The notes under the pieces were generated by a model that saw only the letters and a list, made by a program, of their open reading frames with translations, was not told the DNA's origin and searched no databases. Shown here piece by piece: positions 52,060 to 59,715 of a stretch of DNA of 64,000 nt. Source of the stretch: VRUE01 sp963780815 (GTDB lineage: Bacteria; Actinomycetota; Thermoleophilia; Solirubrobacterales; 70-9); assembly GCA_963780815.1 (NCBI GenBank), contig CAWADG010000004.1, positions 186,001 to 250,000 on the forward strand, given 5' to 3'. Numbering within the stretch: the stretch's first letter is position 1; each line of letters starts with the position of its first letter. The translations under genes and the position numbers were made by a program.

Positions 52060-53160
52060 ATGGAGGCCACGTCGCTCGACATCCGGACGCCGCCGCTGTT
52101 CGGCTTCGGCCCGGCGGCGGCCTGGCCCGCGATCCGCCGCGGGCTGCTGCTCTCGGTCCCGGTCGGGGTCATCCTCCTGCTCGAGCTGGGGCTCGAACTG
52201 GAGTCGCGTGGCGGAATCGCGACGGGCGCCCTGCTCGTCGGCTTCGTCGCGATGGACGCGCCGGCGCTGACCCGGTCCCGGTGGCAGCTGGCGCTGGCGC
52301 CGCTGGTCGGGCTTGCGGCGGCCCTAGGCGCCCTGACCGCGAACTCGGCGCCGTTGGCGGTGGCATCGCTGACCATCGTCGGTGTCCTGGCGGGCTACTG
52401 CGCCTCGGTGTCGCCGCGGTTCGCGATCGCCGGGCTCAATGTGGCCCTCTCGCTCCTGATCACCCAGGGCCTGCCGGTCGACGCCGGGGACGCGGGCGTC
52501 GCGCTGCTGTTCGGAACGCTGGGCGGGGTCGCGCAGGCGGCCTTCTCCCTCGCCGTCTTCGCCGCCGGCGAACGGCGGCGGGACGAGGGCGAGAACCGCT
52601 GGAACCCGGCGGCCGCGAAGGAGGCGCTTGGCGCGAACCTGACCCCACGCTCGCCAAGCTTTCAGCATGGGCTTCGCCTCGGCCTTGCGCTCGGGGCCGG
52701 TGTCGCCGCCTATTGGCTGCTGGGATTCTCCGAACACGGCTTCTGGATTCCGCTCACAGTCCTCTTCGTCCTGCGGCCCGACTACGACACGACCTTCGAC
52801 CGGCTGGTGCTGCGTGCGGCCGGGACCCTGGTCGGCCTGGTGATCGCGACGGCGCTTTCGAAGTGGCTCAACGGCGACGGGGTCGCAATCGCGGTCGTGC
52901 TGACGATCGCGACCGGATTCGCCTACGGGATGCTCACCGTCCAGTACGCACTGTTCACCATGGCGATCACCACCTTTGCGGTGCTGCTCGCCGACACCTT
53001 CGGCGGCCCCGCCCTGGAAGACGCTGCAAAGCGTGGTGTCGCGACCCTGATCGGGATCGCGATCACATTGGCCCTGTTCCTGCTCTGGCCTAGCCCCGAG
53101 GGGGTGGATGCGGGGTGGGCGAGGTTCCTCAGCTGGGCCCGCGAGCGCCGTTGGCGCTGA
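52060..53160 (+). CDS. FUSC-family membrane protein
   Basis: A 366-residue protein with two sets of hydrophobic helices around a cytoplasmic region (GERRRDEGENRWNPAAAKEALGAN). The second half has the FUSC_2 pattern: HGLRLGLALGAGVAAYWLLGFSEHGFWIPLTVLFVLRPDYDTTFDRLVLRAAGTLVG. Such proteins resemble aromatic-acid exporter AaeB and YccS. Substrate unknown. Its 3' end overlaps by 32 bp the decayed kdpD-usp copy on the other strand. Confidence 0.82.
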   Translation: MEATSLDIRTPPLFGFGPAAAWPAIRRGLLLSVPVGVILLLELGLELESRGGIATGALLVGFVAMDAPALTRSRWQLALAPLVGLAAALGALTANSAPLAVASLTIVGVLAGYCASVSPRFAIAGLNVALSLLITQGLPVDAGDAGVALLFGTLGGVAQAAFSLAVFAAGERRRDEGENRWNPAAAKEALGANLTPRSPSFQHGLRLGLALGAGVAAYWLLGFSEHGFWIPLTVLFVLRPDYDTTFDRLVLRAAGTLVGLVIATALSKWLNGDGVAIAVVLTIATGFAYGMLTVQYALFTMAITTFAVLLADTFGGPALEDAAKRGVATLIGIAITLALFLLWPSPEGVDAGWARFLSWARERRWR

Positions 53161-53793
53161 CGATCCGCTCGTCCCCCGGCCCCGGACGGAGGATCAGGAC
53201 CTCGGTCGCGGCCTTCTCCAGCAGCCAGACCGAGGTCGTCACCGGAGAGGCCGGCGCCCTGGCCTCCGCTTGCCGGGACGACGACCCGTTCGAAGTCCTC
53301 GCTGTTTCGGGACCTCGGCCAGGTAGGCCGGCATCAGGACCGCGTTCTCGGCCCGGGCGAGGCGCAGGGCTGCGTCGACGGCCCGGCGCGAGATCGCCGT
53401 CCCGGTGAAGGGGAGGAGGATCCTGTGGCTCTCGTCCGGGCGCTCGGAGCGGCGCCCGCGGCGGCGCGACCGCGCGATCAGGTAACCCACCTCCGGGCCG
53501 AGGATCAGCGCGACCCCGATCAGAACCCGCCCGGGGGCCTTACCCAGACAGGTCGAGGTCGGTGCTGAGCGGGTTGCGCCGAGCGCGCGCATGCGCGCGC
53601 TCGGCGCCTCTGGCGTGAGGTCGATCATCACGACTTCTTCGGCGGCGCCCAGCACCGCGTCCGGGATCGTCTCCCGCACCCGGGTCCCGGTCAGCGCGAA
53701 ACCTGGTCGGGTCGTTGAGTCCACGTCTGGAAGCAACTCACTCGCGCAGGGGACCATTCGGCAGTGGCCGGGGGCAGCCGACCCGACTGCCAA
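53129..53793 (-). pseudogene. Decayed fused remnant of kdpD sensor half and usp
   Basis: Read on the minus strand, this holds pieces of the intact pair at 54670-56426 in the same order: a KdpD piece (VRETIPDAVLG ... IDLTPEA), a short KdpD piece of the TDLDLLWVKPPGK region out of frame, then the USP N terminus (GYLIARSRRRG, ILLPFTGTAISRRAVDAALRLARAENAVLMPAYLAEVPKQ), then after a deletion the USP C terminus in two further frames (DFERVVVPA; VWLLEKAATEVLILRPGPGDE) ending in TGA at 53131. At least two frameshifts and three deletions make it non-functional as KdpD/USP. A perfect 32-bp palindrome lies at one deletion joint. Confidence 0.82.
53576..53607. repeat. Perfect 32-bp palindrome at a deletion joint
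   Basis: Two exact 16-bp arms (gcgccgagcgcgcgca and its reverse complement) with no spacer. It sits where the first KdpD-derived piece of the pseudogene stops matching. Confidence 0.95.
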
Positions 53794-53854
53794 GACACGA
53801 CGGCGGGGGCGACCGCGATTTGGAAGACCGGCTTAGGCAGACCTCCAGGCCAGT

Positions 53855-54538
53855 TCAGGCGTCGCTGGACTCTGGTGCCGAGGGCATGGTCTCTCGGTCC
53901 TTGCTAAGCGCCACCGCACCGCAGCGAGCGCAGGTCCAGGCGACGTGAGCTGGCTCGAGCCTCATGATCACCGGGGACTGCCAGTTGTGCGGCGGGCACT
54001 GGGGAAACCCCTCCGTCACCCAGCAGAGGACATCGCCCATCAGACGCTCGGAGTGAGGGTCGTACAGCGGGCCTCCTCCATCTGTAAGCAGGCGGAGCAC
54101 ACGAGCGACACCGGTGGCGCTGACGGCAGCGGGCTGTCCGAGGCGCCCAGCGAGATCGAGAAGGGAATCGCGCCAAATCAGCACGACGTCCCGGCGCACC
54201 GGGATCGCCGAGCTGAACCCACGTCGCCGCGGATTTTCGGCGTCTTCAACGCAGCTTCGCAGCGAAGCGGCCAGCCGTCGGCAGCTATCCGGCTCGGTCA
54301 ATTGTCGAGCGCGCAACCCGCGGTCCCCGGCAGTGTCGGGTGGACAGCCCTCAGCCAGTTCTCGGTCAAGCGCACCTCGCCTGAAGAGGACCCGCAGGCG
54401 AAGCGCGAGTGACGCCCGATTGACGAGCGCCTCTCCCTGCCTCGCGTTGCGTCTGGAACTAATTGCCGGAATGGGCCTCATCTGGGACAGAAGGGGTTTG
54501 AGGGTTCTCTGCTCAATCCACGGTAGATCCCGGCGCAT
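53855..54538 (-). CDS. Unknown protein, paralogue of the kdp-linked gene at 56433
   Basis: About 227 residues, Arg-rich. The central part aligns with the product of 56433-56987: shared pattern LRLR...R..LDR.LAEG..P..TA...LRARQLT.P..RR.LA..L, and later VARVLRLLTD..GPLYDP. It also has a C-terminal zinc-knuckle-like tail (CPPHNW ... WTCARCGAV) absent from the paralogue. No known function. Start ATG 54538 is preferred over 54616 because the putative KdpE motif (54567-54585) lies just upstream. It lies just upstream (in its direction) of the decayed kdpD-usp copy. Confidence 0.55.
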   Translation of the reverse strand: MRRDLPWIEQRTLKPLLSQMRPIPAISSRRNARQGEALVNRASLALRLRVLFRRGALDRELAEGCPPDTAGDRGLRARQLTEPDSCRRLAASLRSCVEDAENPRRRGFSSAIPVRRDVVLIWRDSLLDLAGRLGQPAAVSATGVARVLRLLTDGGGPLYDPHSERLMGDVLCWVTEGFPQCPPHNWQSPVIMRLEPAHVAWTCARCGAVALSKDRETMPSAPESSDA

Positions 54539-54566
54539 GAATGCCGCATACAGATTTGGTGCATCG

Positions 54567-54585
54567 GCATAAAGATCTTGTGAAG
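54567..54585 (-). promoter_or_regulatory. Putative KdpE operator, copy 2
   Basis: Minus strand CTTCACAAGATCTTTATGC; 17 of 19 bases match the motif at 61760-61778 before the kdp operon. TTCAC and TTTAT start 11 bp apart, the spacing of OmpR/PhoB-family direct repeats. It lies 28 bp before ATG 54538. Confidence 0.5.
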
Positions 54586-54669
54586 CAGATCGAGTCCGGC
54601 GGTGCCCGCCGACCACCTTCGTCCAAGCCGCTGGGCGAGCGCCTCTCAGGACTCCCCCTCGCCGTGGCC

Positions 54670-55257
54670 CTACCTAGATCGGGCCGGGATCGTGCCACCA
54701 CTTTCGGCACCTCCGTTCGCGCGGACCACTCGCCGATCCTCGGGGCCGGGGCGCAGGATCAGTACCTCGGCTGGGGCCTTCTCCAAGAGCCAGACGAGGT
54801 CGTCGCCCGAGAGGCCGGGCCCCCCGGTCGCGGTTGCCGGGACCACGACCCGATCGAATTCCTCACGCTCCAACAAACGCTGCAGCGCGTGGCGATAGGA
54901 GCGGCCGCGTTCGATTCGGGAGTCGACCGGCACTTCCTGGGCGACCGCACGCTGCTCGATCGCCTCCAGCATCGGCATTGCCTTCGCCGCCTCGGCGGGA
55001 ATCGCGCAGTCCAGCGGCAACTGCTTGGGAACGGTCGCCAGGTACGCCGGCATCAGCAATGCGTTCTCTGCCCGGGCCAGGCGCATGGCTGCGTCAACCG
55101 CCCGGAGTGAGATCTCGGTGCCGGTGAAGGGCAGCAGGATCTGGCGGATGTCGTCCGGTCGCTCCGAGGGCTTGCCGCGCCAGCGAGACCGGGCCAGCAG
55201 GTAGCCGCCGACGAGGCCGAGGAGCAGAGCGAGGCCGACGAGGAAATGCTCGATCAC
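54670..55257 (-). CDS. Membrane-anchored universal stress protein-like gene, last of the kdp operon
   Basis: A 195-residue protein: an N-terminal hydrophobic anchor (FLVGLALLLGLVGGYLLARS) and a USP domain (ILLPFTGTEISLRAVDAAMRLARAENALLMPAYLATVPKQ ... EFDRVVVPATATGGPGLSGDDLVWLLEKAPAEVLILRPG). GTG start overlaps the stop of the KdpD sensor half (GTGA). The domain resembles the USP part of full-length KdpD. A role in K+ sensing is inferred from position. Confidence 0.78.
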   Translation of the reverse strand: MIEHFLVGLALLLGLVGGYLLARSRWRGKPSERPDDIRQILLPFTGTEISLRAVDAAMRLARAENALLMPAYLATVPKQLPLDCAIPAEAAKAMPMLEAIEQRAVAQEVPVDSRIERGRSYRHALQRLLEREEFDRVVVPATATGGPGLSGDDLVWLLEKAPAEVLILRPGPEDRRVVRANGGAESGGTIPARSR

Positions 55258-56426
55258 GAACCGTTCTCCTTCTGACCCCGGTGGGCGACGATCCGCACGT
55301 CCACACCGGGTGGAGTCACATGCATCAGCTTCTGTGGCAGCGGCACCCGCAACCGCGCCAGCCCGCGCGGCGGATCAGACTCGCCGACCATGATGTAGGT
55401 GGAGCCGCGTTCGCGCACGATCCGCGCTGCAGCGGCCACCACGTCGTCGTGCTCCTCGATCAGCAGCGTCGCCCCTAGCACCGAGGCCAGCTGGCGCAGT
55501 GCGGTCACCTGGCGCTCCTCCTCGCCCTCGATCGGTTTCCCAGGTGGCTTCACCCAGAGCAGGTCGAGGTCGGTGCCGAGCCGCTGCGCCGAGCGCCAGG
55601 CACGGCGCACCAGGCGCTGGGAGCTTGGCCGGGGACGGATCAGGGCGAGCACCCGCTCGCCGACCGCCTGGGGGACCTCCTCGACGACCCGCTCCTCGCG
55701 GGTGCCGACCGGCTCCACCTGGTGCAGGGTCAGCCGCTTGGCCTCGACGTCCTCGGCCACCTGGCGCAGGCTTACCTCGCGCAGCGCCGCGAGGTTCTCG
55801 ATCCGAAAGAAGTTGTTGAGCGCCGCATCGATGTTCTCGGAGGGATAGATCTTGCCGGCGCGCAGGCGCGAGATCAGCGCCTCGGGCGTCAGGTCGATGA
55901 GGACGACTTCATCGGCGGTCCCGAGCACCGAGTCAGGCACGGTCTCGCGCACCCTGACCCCGGTCAGCTCGGCGACCCGATCGTTGAGCGACTCCAGGTG
56001 CTGGACATTGACTGTCGAAAAGACGTCGATCCCGGCTGCGAGGACGTCGGCGATGTCCTCGTAGCGCTTCTCGTGCTCCAGCCCGGGAGGGTTGGTGTGG
56101 GCGAGCTCGTCGATCAGCGCCAGCTCCGGGCTGCGGGCGAGCAGAGCCGGCAGATCCATCTCCTCGACCGTGACGTCGCGGTAGGGAACGCTGCGACGGG
56201 GAACCACCTCAAGCCCGCGGGCCTGATCGATCGTCTCCTGGCGCTTGTGGGGCTCCAGGTACCCGATCGCAACGTCGCGCCCCGCCCCGGCTTCGGCGTG
56301 ACCCTCCTGCAGCATCCGGTAGGTCTTCCCCACCCCGGCCGCCATCCCAAGGAAGATCTTGTAATGGCCACGGCGCAGGGCATCTGCTCCAGTCCCGCTC
56401 CTCTTCTCTGCCTCCGCAGCCTCCAC
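55254..56426 (-). CDS. kdpD: KdpD N-terminal sensor half (KdpD domain plus USP domain, no kinase)
   Basis: A 390-residue protein equal to the cytoplasmic N-terminal part of KdpD: Walker A GMAAGVGKTYRMLQEGHA near residue 27-38, Walker B ALIDELAHTNPPG near 105, FSTVNVQHLESLND, ETVPDSVLGTADEVVLIDLTPEAL, and a USP domain (VLALIRPRPSSQRLVRRAWRSAQRLGTDLDLLWVK ... STYIMVGESDPPRG). It stops before any membrane or histidine-kinase part; those are encoded separately at 62471. GTG start. The full sensor would have to assemble from two chains. Confidence 0.9.
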   Translation of the reverse strand: MEAAEAEKRSGTGADALRRGHYKIFLGMAAGVGKTYRMLQEGHAEAGAGRDVAIGYLEPHKRQETIDQARGLEVVPRRSVPYRDVTVEEMDLPALLARSPELALIDELAHTNPPGLEHEKRYEDIADVLAAGIDVFSTVNVQHLESLNDRVAELTGVRVRETVPDSVLGTADEVVLIDLTPEALISRLRAGKIYPSENIDAALNNFFRIENLAALREVSLRQVAEDVEAKRLTLHQVEPVGTREERVVEEVPQAVGERVLALIRPRPSSQRLVRRAWRSAQRLGTDLDLLWVKPPGKPIEGEEERQVTALRQLASVLGATLLIEEHDDVVAAAARIVRERGSTYIMVGESDPPRGLARLRVPLPQKLMHVTPPGVDVRIVAHRGQKENGS

Positions 56427-56432
56427 CCGAAG

Positions 56433-56987
56433 CTACCGCCGCCGGGTATCTATCGGGGAATTACAAGATCGCTCGTCAAGCGCAGCGAGGGCGGTCCGAG
56501 CTTGTCGCTCCAGCTCTCCCGGCGTGGCCCTCGCCCGGCTCCAACCCGGCGAGAAGATCGGGCTCCTCGAGTCCGTCAGCAGGCGCCTGGCGATAGCCAC
56601 GCCGCGAGGGCTCACTGGCTCCTGGCTCCTCAGGCGTTCAGCGAGTCTCAAGAGCAGCGGATGCGCCCGCGCTACCTCTTCTCGGCTGATCGGGGAGTTG
56701 ATGTTGCTTCGTGAGTACTGCTTCGCCTGGGCGATGGCCCTTTCGAGGCCCTTGGCCAGAGCACGCCTCCGCCCTGGGCGCTGGAGCTGCCGAGCCCTGA
56801 GCGACAGCTCCGCGGTTTCCGCCGGATCGGCGCCCTCGGCCAGCAGCCGGTCCAGGCGAGCCTGCTGGAGAGAGCCGCGGAGACGAAGCAACAGCGAGTT
56901 GCTGCGACGTCCTCCCAGATGCGCATCGGTTGGCAGCACCGAGGACGCCGGCTCACACGAGCCCCCGAGTGCTATGCCCCTCATCAT
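56433..56987 (-). CDS. Unknown Arg-rich protein between kdpB and kdpD
   Basis: 184 residues, basic, mostly helical, with no signal or membrane segment (LLLRLRGSLQQARLDRLLAEGADPAETAELSLRARQLQRPGRRRALAKGLERAI). It is a paralogue of 53855-54538; both lie next to kdpD/usp sequences. It is 10 bp from kdpB and 6 bp from the KdpD half, so it is within the operon. I do not recognise the family. Confidence 0.65.
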   Translation of the reverse strand: MMRGIALGGSCEPASSVLPTDAHLGGRRSNSLLLRLRGSLQQARLDRLLAEGADPAETAELSLRARQLQRPGRRRALAKGLERAIAQAKQYSRSNINSPISREEVARAHPLLLRLAERLRSQEPVSPRGVAIARRLLTDSRSPIFSPGWSRARATPGELERQARTALAALDERSCNSPIDTRRR

Positions 56988-56997
56988 GCCCGCCCTC

Positions 56998-59064
56998 TCA
57001 GGCCCCCAGCAGGTTGTGGACGATCAGGTCGATCAGCTTGATGCCGATGAACGGGGCGATGATGCCACCGAGCCCGTAGATGAAGATGTTGCGGCGCAGC
57101 AACGCGGTGGCCCCGATCGGCCGGTAGGGGACGCCGCGCAGGGAGAGCGGGATCAGCAGTGGGATGATAAGCGCGTTGAAGATCACCGCTGAGAGGATCG
57201 CCGATTCCGGCGTACCCAGCGACATGATGTTGAGGGTGTCGAGCGGCCCCTTTTCCCCAGCCGAGACGGCGTAGGTCGCCGCGAACATTGCCGGCAGAAT
57301 CGCGAAGTACTTGGCGACGTCGTTGGCGATCGAGAAGGTGGTGAGGGCGCCGCGGGTGATCAGCAGCTGCTTGCCGACCTCGACGATCTCGATCAACTTC
57401 GTCGGGTTGGAGTCGAGGTCGACCATGTTGCCCGCCTCTCGCGCCGCCTGGGTTCCCGTGTTCATCGCGACGCCGACGTCGGCCTGGGCGAGGGCGGGAG
57501 CGTCGTTCGTGCCATCGCCGGTCATAGCAATCAGGCGGCCGTCGGCCTGCTGCTCCTTGATCAATTCCAGCTTTCGCTCCGGCGTCGCTTCGGGGAGGAA
57601 GTCGTCGACCCCGGCCTCCTCCGCGATTTTCGCCGCGGTCAGTCTGTTATCGCCGGTGACCATGATCGTGCGGATGCCCATAGCGCGCAGCTGGTCGAAG
57701 CGAACGTTCATCCCTTCCTTGATCACGTCTTTGAGGTAAACGACGCCCAGGACGAACTCGTTGCGGGCGACGGCCAGCGGCGTCCCGCCCTCACGGCCGA
57801 TCCGGTCGAGCTCCGGTTTCAGCTCCGCCGGAGCGCGCCCGCCAACCTCCCGGACCCAATCCTCGATCGCGTCGCCGGCTCCCTTGCGCAGCCGGGTTCC
57901 GTTGAAGTTGACGCCGCTCATTCGCGTTTCGGCGCTGAAGGGGACGAAGGTCGGCTCGTGGCCGGCGAAGTCGTGCTCGCGGATACCGTAGGTCTTGGCG
58001 AGGACCACGATCGAGCGCCCCTCGGGGGTCTCGTCGGCGAGCGAGGCCATCTGCGCGGCCTCGGCCAGGTCCTCGACGGAGACGCCCGGCATCGGTTTGA
58101 ATTCGACCGCCTCGCGGTTGCCGAGGGTGATCGTGCCGGTCTTGTCGAGCAGCAGCACGTCGCAATCTCCGGAGGCCTCGACCGCGCGGCCGGAGAGGGC
58201 GAGGACGTTGCGGCGCACTAGGCGGTCCATGCCGGCGATTCCGATCGCCGAGAGCAGAGCGCCGATCGTGGTCGGGATCAGCGCGACCAGCAGCGCGATC
58301 AGCGTCGTCTCCGAGAGTTCCGTGCTCGCGAAGAGGCCGAACGGCCGCAGCGAGACGATTACGACGACGAAGATCAGGGTGAGGGCAGCGAGGAGAATGC
58401 CCAGTGCGATCTCGTTCGGAGTCTTGCGCCTTTCCGCGCCCTCGACCAGGGCGATCATCCGGTCGAGGAACGACTTGCCCGGTTCCTGGGTGATCTCGAC
58501 GACGATCCGGTCGGAGAGCACTTTGGTCCCGCCCGTGACGGCGCTGCGGTCGCCGCCGGCCTCGCGGATCACCGGCGCCGACTCGCCCGTTATCGCCGAC
58601 TCATCGACCGAGGCGATGCCCTCGATCACGGTGCCGTCGCCGGGGATCGGCTCGCCCGCCACGACGACCACCACGTCGCCCCGGATCAGCTCGGAGGCCG
58701 ACTTCTCGCCCCCGTCGCGCAGTTTCGCGACAGTGTCGGTCCGCATCGCCCGCAGGCTGGCGGCCTGAGCGCGACCGCGGCCCTCGGCCAGGGCCTCGGC
58801 GAGGTTGGCGAAGACGACCGTGAGCCAGAGCCAAACGGAGACGGTGAAGGTGAACCACGACGGCTCATGGCCACCGCCGAGCGGCTTGCCGCCGAAGACC
58901 ATGATCAGCCAGGCCACCGTGGTGATCACCGCACCGATCTCGACCACGAACATGACGGGGTTGCGGGCCTGCACCCGGGGGTCGAGCTTACGCAGCGACT
59001 CGAACAAAGCCGGGCGGAGGATCTCGGGGTCGAACAGGGAACGGGGTTGGGCTTCGGTGCTCAT
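56998..59064 (-). CDS. kdpB: Potassium-transporting ATPase subunit B
   Basis: The P-type ATPase subunit of the high-affinity K+ pump. The 688-residue protein has the TGES actuator motif (SAITGESAPVIREAGGDRSAVTGGT), the phosphorylation site LLLDKTGTITLGNREA near residue 305, GDNRLTA and GDGTNDAPALAQADVGVAMNTGTQAAREAGNMVDLDSNPTKLIE. ATG 59064, overlapping the kdpC stop by 4 bp. It comes after kdpC instead of before it. Confidence 0.97.
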   Translation of the reverse strand: MSTEAQPRSLFDPEILRPALFESLRKLDPRVQARNPVMFVVEIGAVITTVAWLIMVFGGKPLGGGHEPSWFTFTVSVWLWLTVVFANLAEALAEGRGRAQAASLRAMRTDTVAKLRDGGEKSASELIRGDVVVVVAGEPIPGDGTVIEGIASVDESAITGESAPVIREAGGDRSAVTGGTKVLSDRIVVEITQEPGKSFLDRMIALVEGAERRKTPNEIALGILLAALTLIFVVVIVSLRPFGLFASTELSETTLIALLVALIPTTIGALLSAIGIAGMDRLVRRNVLALSGRAVEASGDCDVLLLDKTGTITLGNREAVEFKPMPGVSVEDLAEAAQMASLADETPEGRSIVVLAKTYGIREHDFAGHEPTFVPFSAETRMSGVNFNGTRLRKGAGDAIEDWVREVGGRAPAELKPELDRIGREGGTPLAVARNEFVLGVVYLKDVIKEGMNVRFDQLRAMGIRTIMVTGDNRLTAAKIAEEAGVDDFLPEATPERKLELIKEQQADGRLIAMTGDGTNDAPALAQADVGVAMNTGTQAAREAGNMVDLDSNPTKLIEIVEVGKQLLITRGALTTFSIANDVAKYFAILPAMFAATYAVSAGEKGPLDTLNIMSLGTPESAILSAVIFNALIIPLLIPLSLRGVPYRPIGATALLRRNIFIYGLGGIIAPFIGIKLIDLIVHNLLGA

Positions 59065-59714
59065 TTGATCGGTGCCTCTTCGTCGAGTGCGATATTGAGT
59101 TGCAAGACGTTCACGCCGGGCTCCCCGAAGACGCCGAGGAAGCGGCCGTTGGTGTGGGCCGAGATCAGGTCTTCGACCTTGCTCAAGGGAAGGTGGCGGA
59201 CAGCGGCAATGCGGTGCGCCTGGATCTTTGCGTTGGCTTCGGAGATTTCGGGGTCCACGCCGGAGCCGGACATCGTGACCGCGTCGACCGGGACGTCGGC
59301 CTTGGTCAGCGATTTGTCGTAGGCCTTGTTCAGCTTCACGTAGGCGGCGAGATTTTCGCGCACCGCTTCGCGCTCTTCGACGCTGTTGGGCCCGGAGTTC
59401 GAGAAGTAGGTGACGTTTGCCGAGTAGCCGGTCTGTGAGGGCCGGGGCTGAAAGTAGCGCTTGTCGGGGACGAGGATTTCTTCCCCTTCTTCGTCGAGCT
59501 TCGGCTTGCCGTTCTTGCCGATCACCGGCCGCGAGAACGATTGGCCGATCAGGTTGGAGCCGACCAGCTGTCCGTTCACCGTCACCTTCGAGCCGTCTGC
59601 CTTGCCCGGGAAGACGACCTGGGAGATGCCGGTCATCACCAAGGGGTAGGCGAGGCCGAAGATCAGGGTGAAGACGATCACGGCGAGAATCGAGGTGAGG
59701 GCGGTTCGACGCAT
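59061..59714 (-). CDS. kdpC: Potassium-transporting ATPase subunit C
   Basis: A 217-residue single-span subunit that stabilises KdpB-KdpA assembly. N-terminal membrane helix (LTSILAVIVFTLIFGLAYPLVMTGISQVVFPGKADGS), then the conserved LIGQSFSRP, YFQPRPSQTGYSANVTYFSNSGPNS, VPVDAVTMSGSGVDPEISEANAKIQAHRIAAVRHLP. Glu codons are mainly GAA. It sits directly after kdpA (1 bp gap) and before kdpB. Confidence 0.96.
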   Translation of the reverse strand: MRRTALTSILAVIVFTLIFGLAYPLVMTGISQVVFPGKADGSKVTVNGQLVGSNLIGQSFSRPVIGKNGKPKLDEEGEEILVPDKRYFQPRPSQTGYSANVTYFSNSGPNSVEEREAVRENLAAYVKLNKAYDKSLTKADVPVDAVTMSGSGVDPEISEANAKIQAHRIAAVRHLPLSKVEDLISAHTNGRFLGVFGEPGVNVLQLNIALDEEAPIK

Positions 59715-59715
59715 C

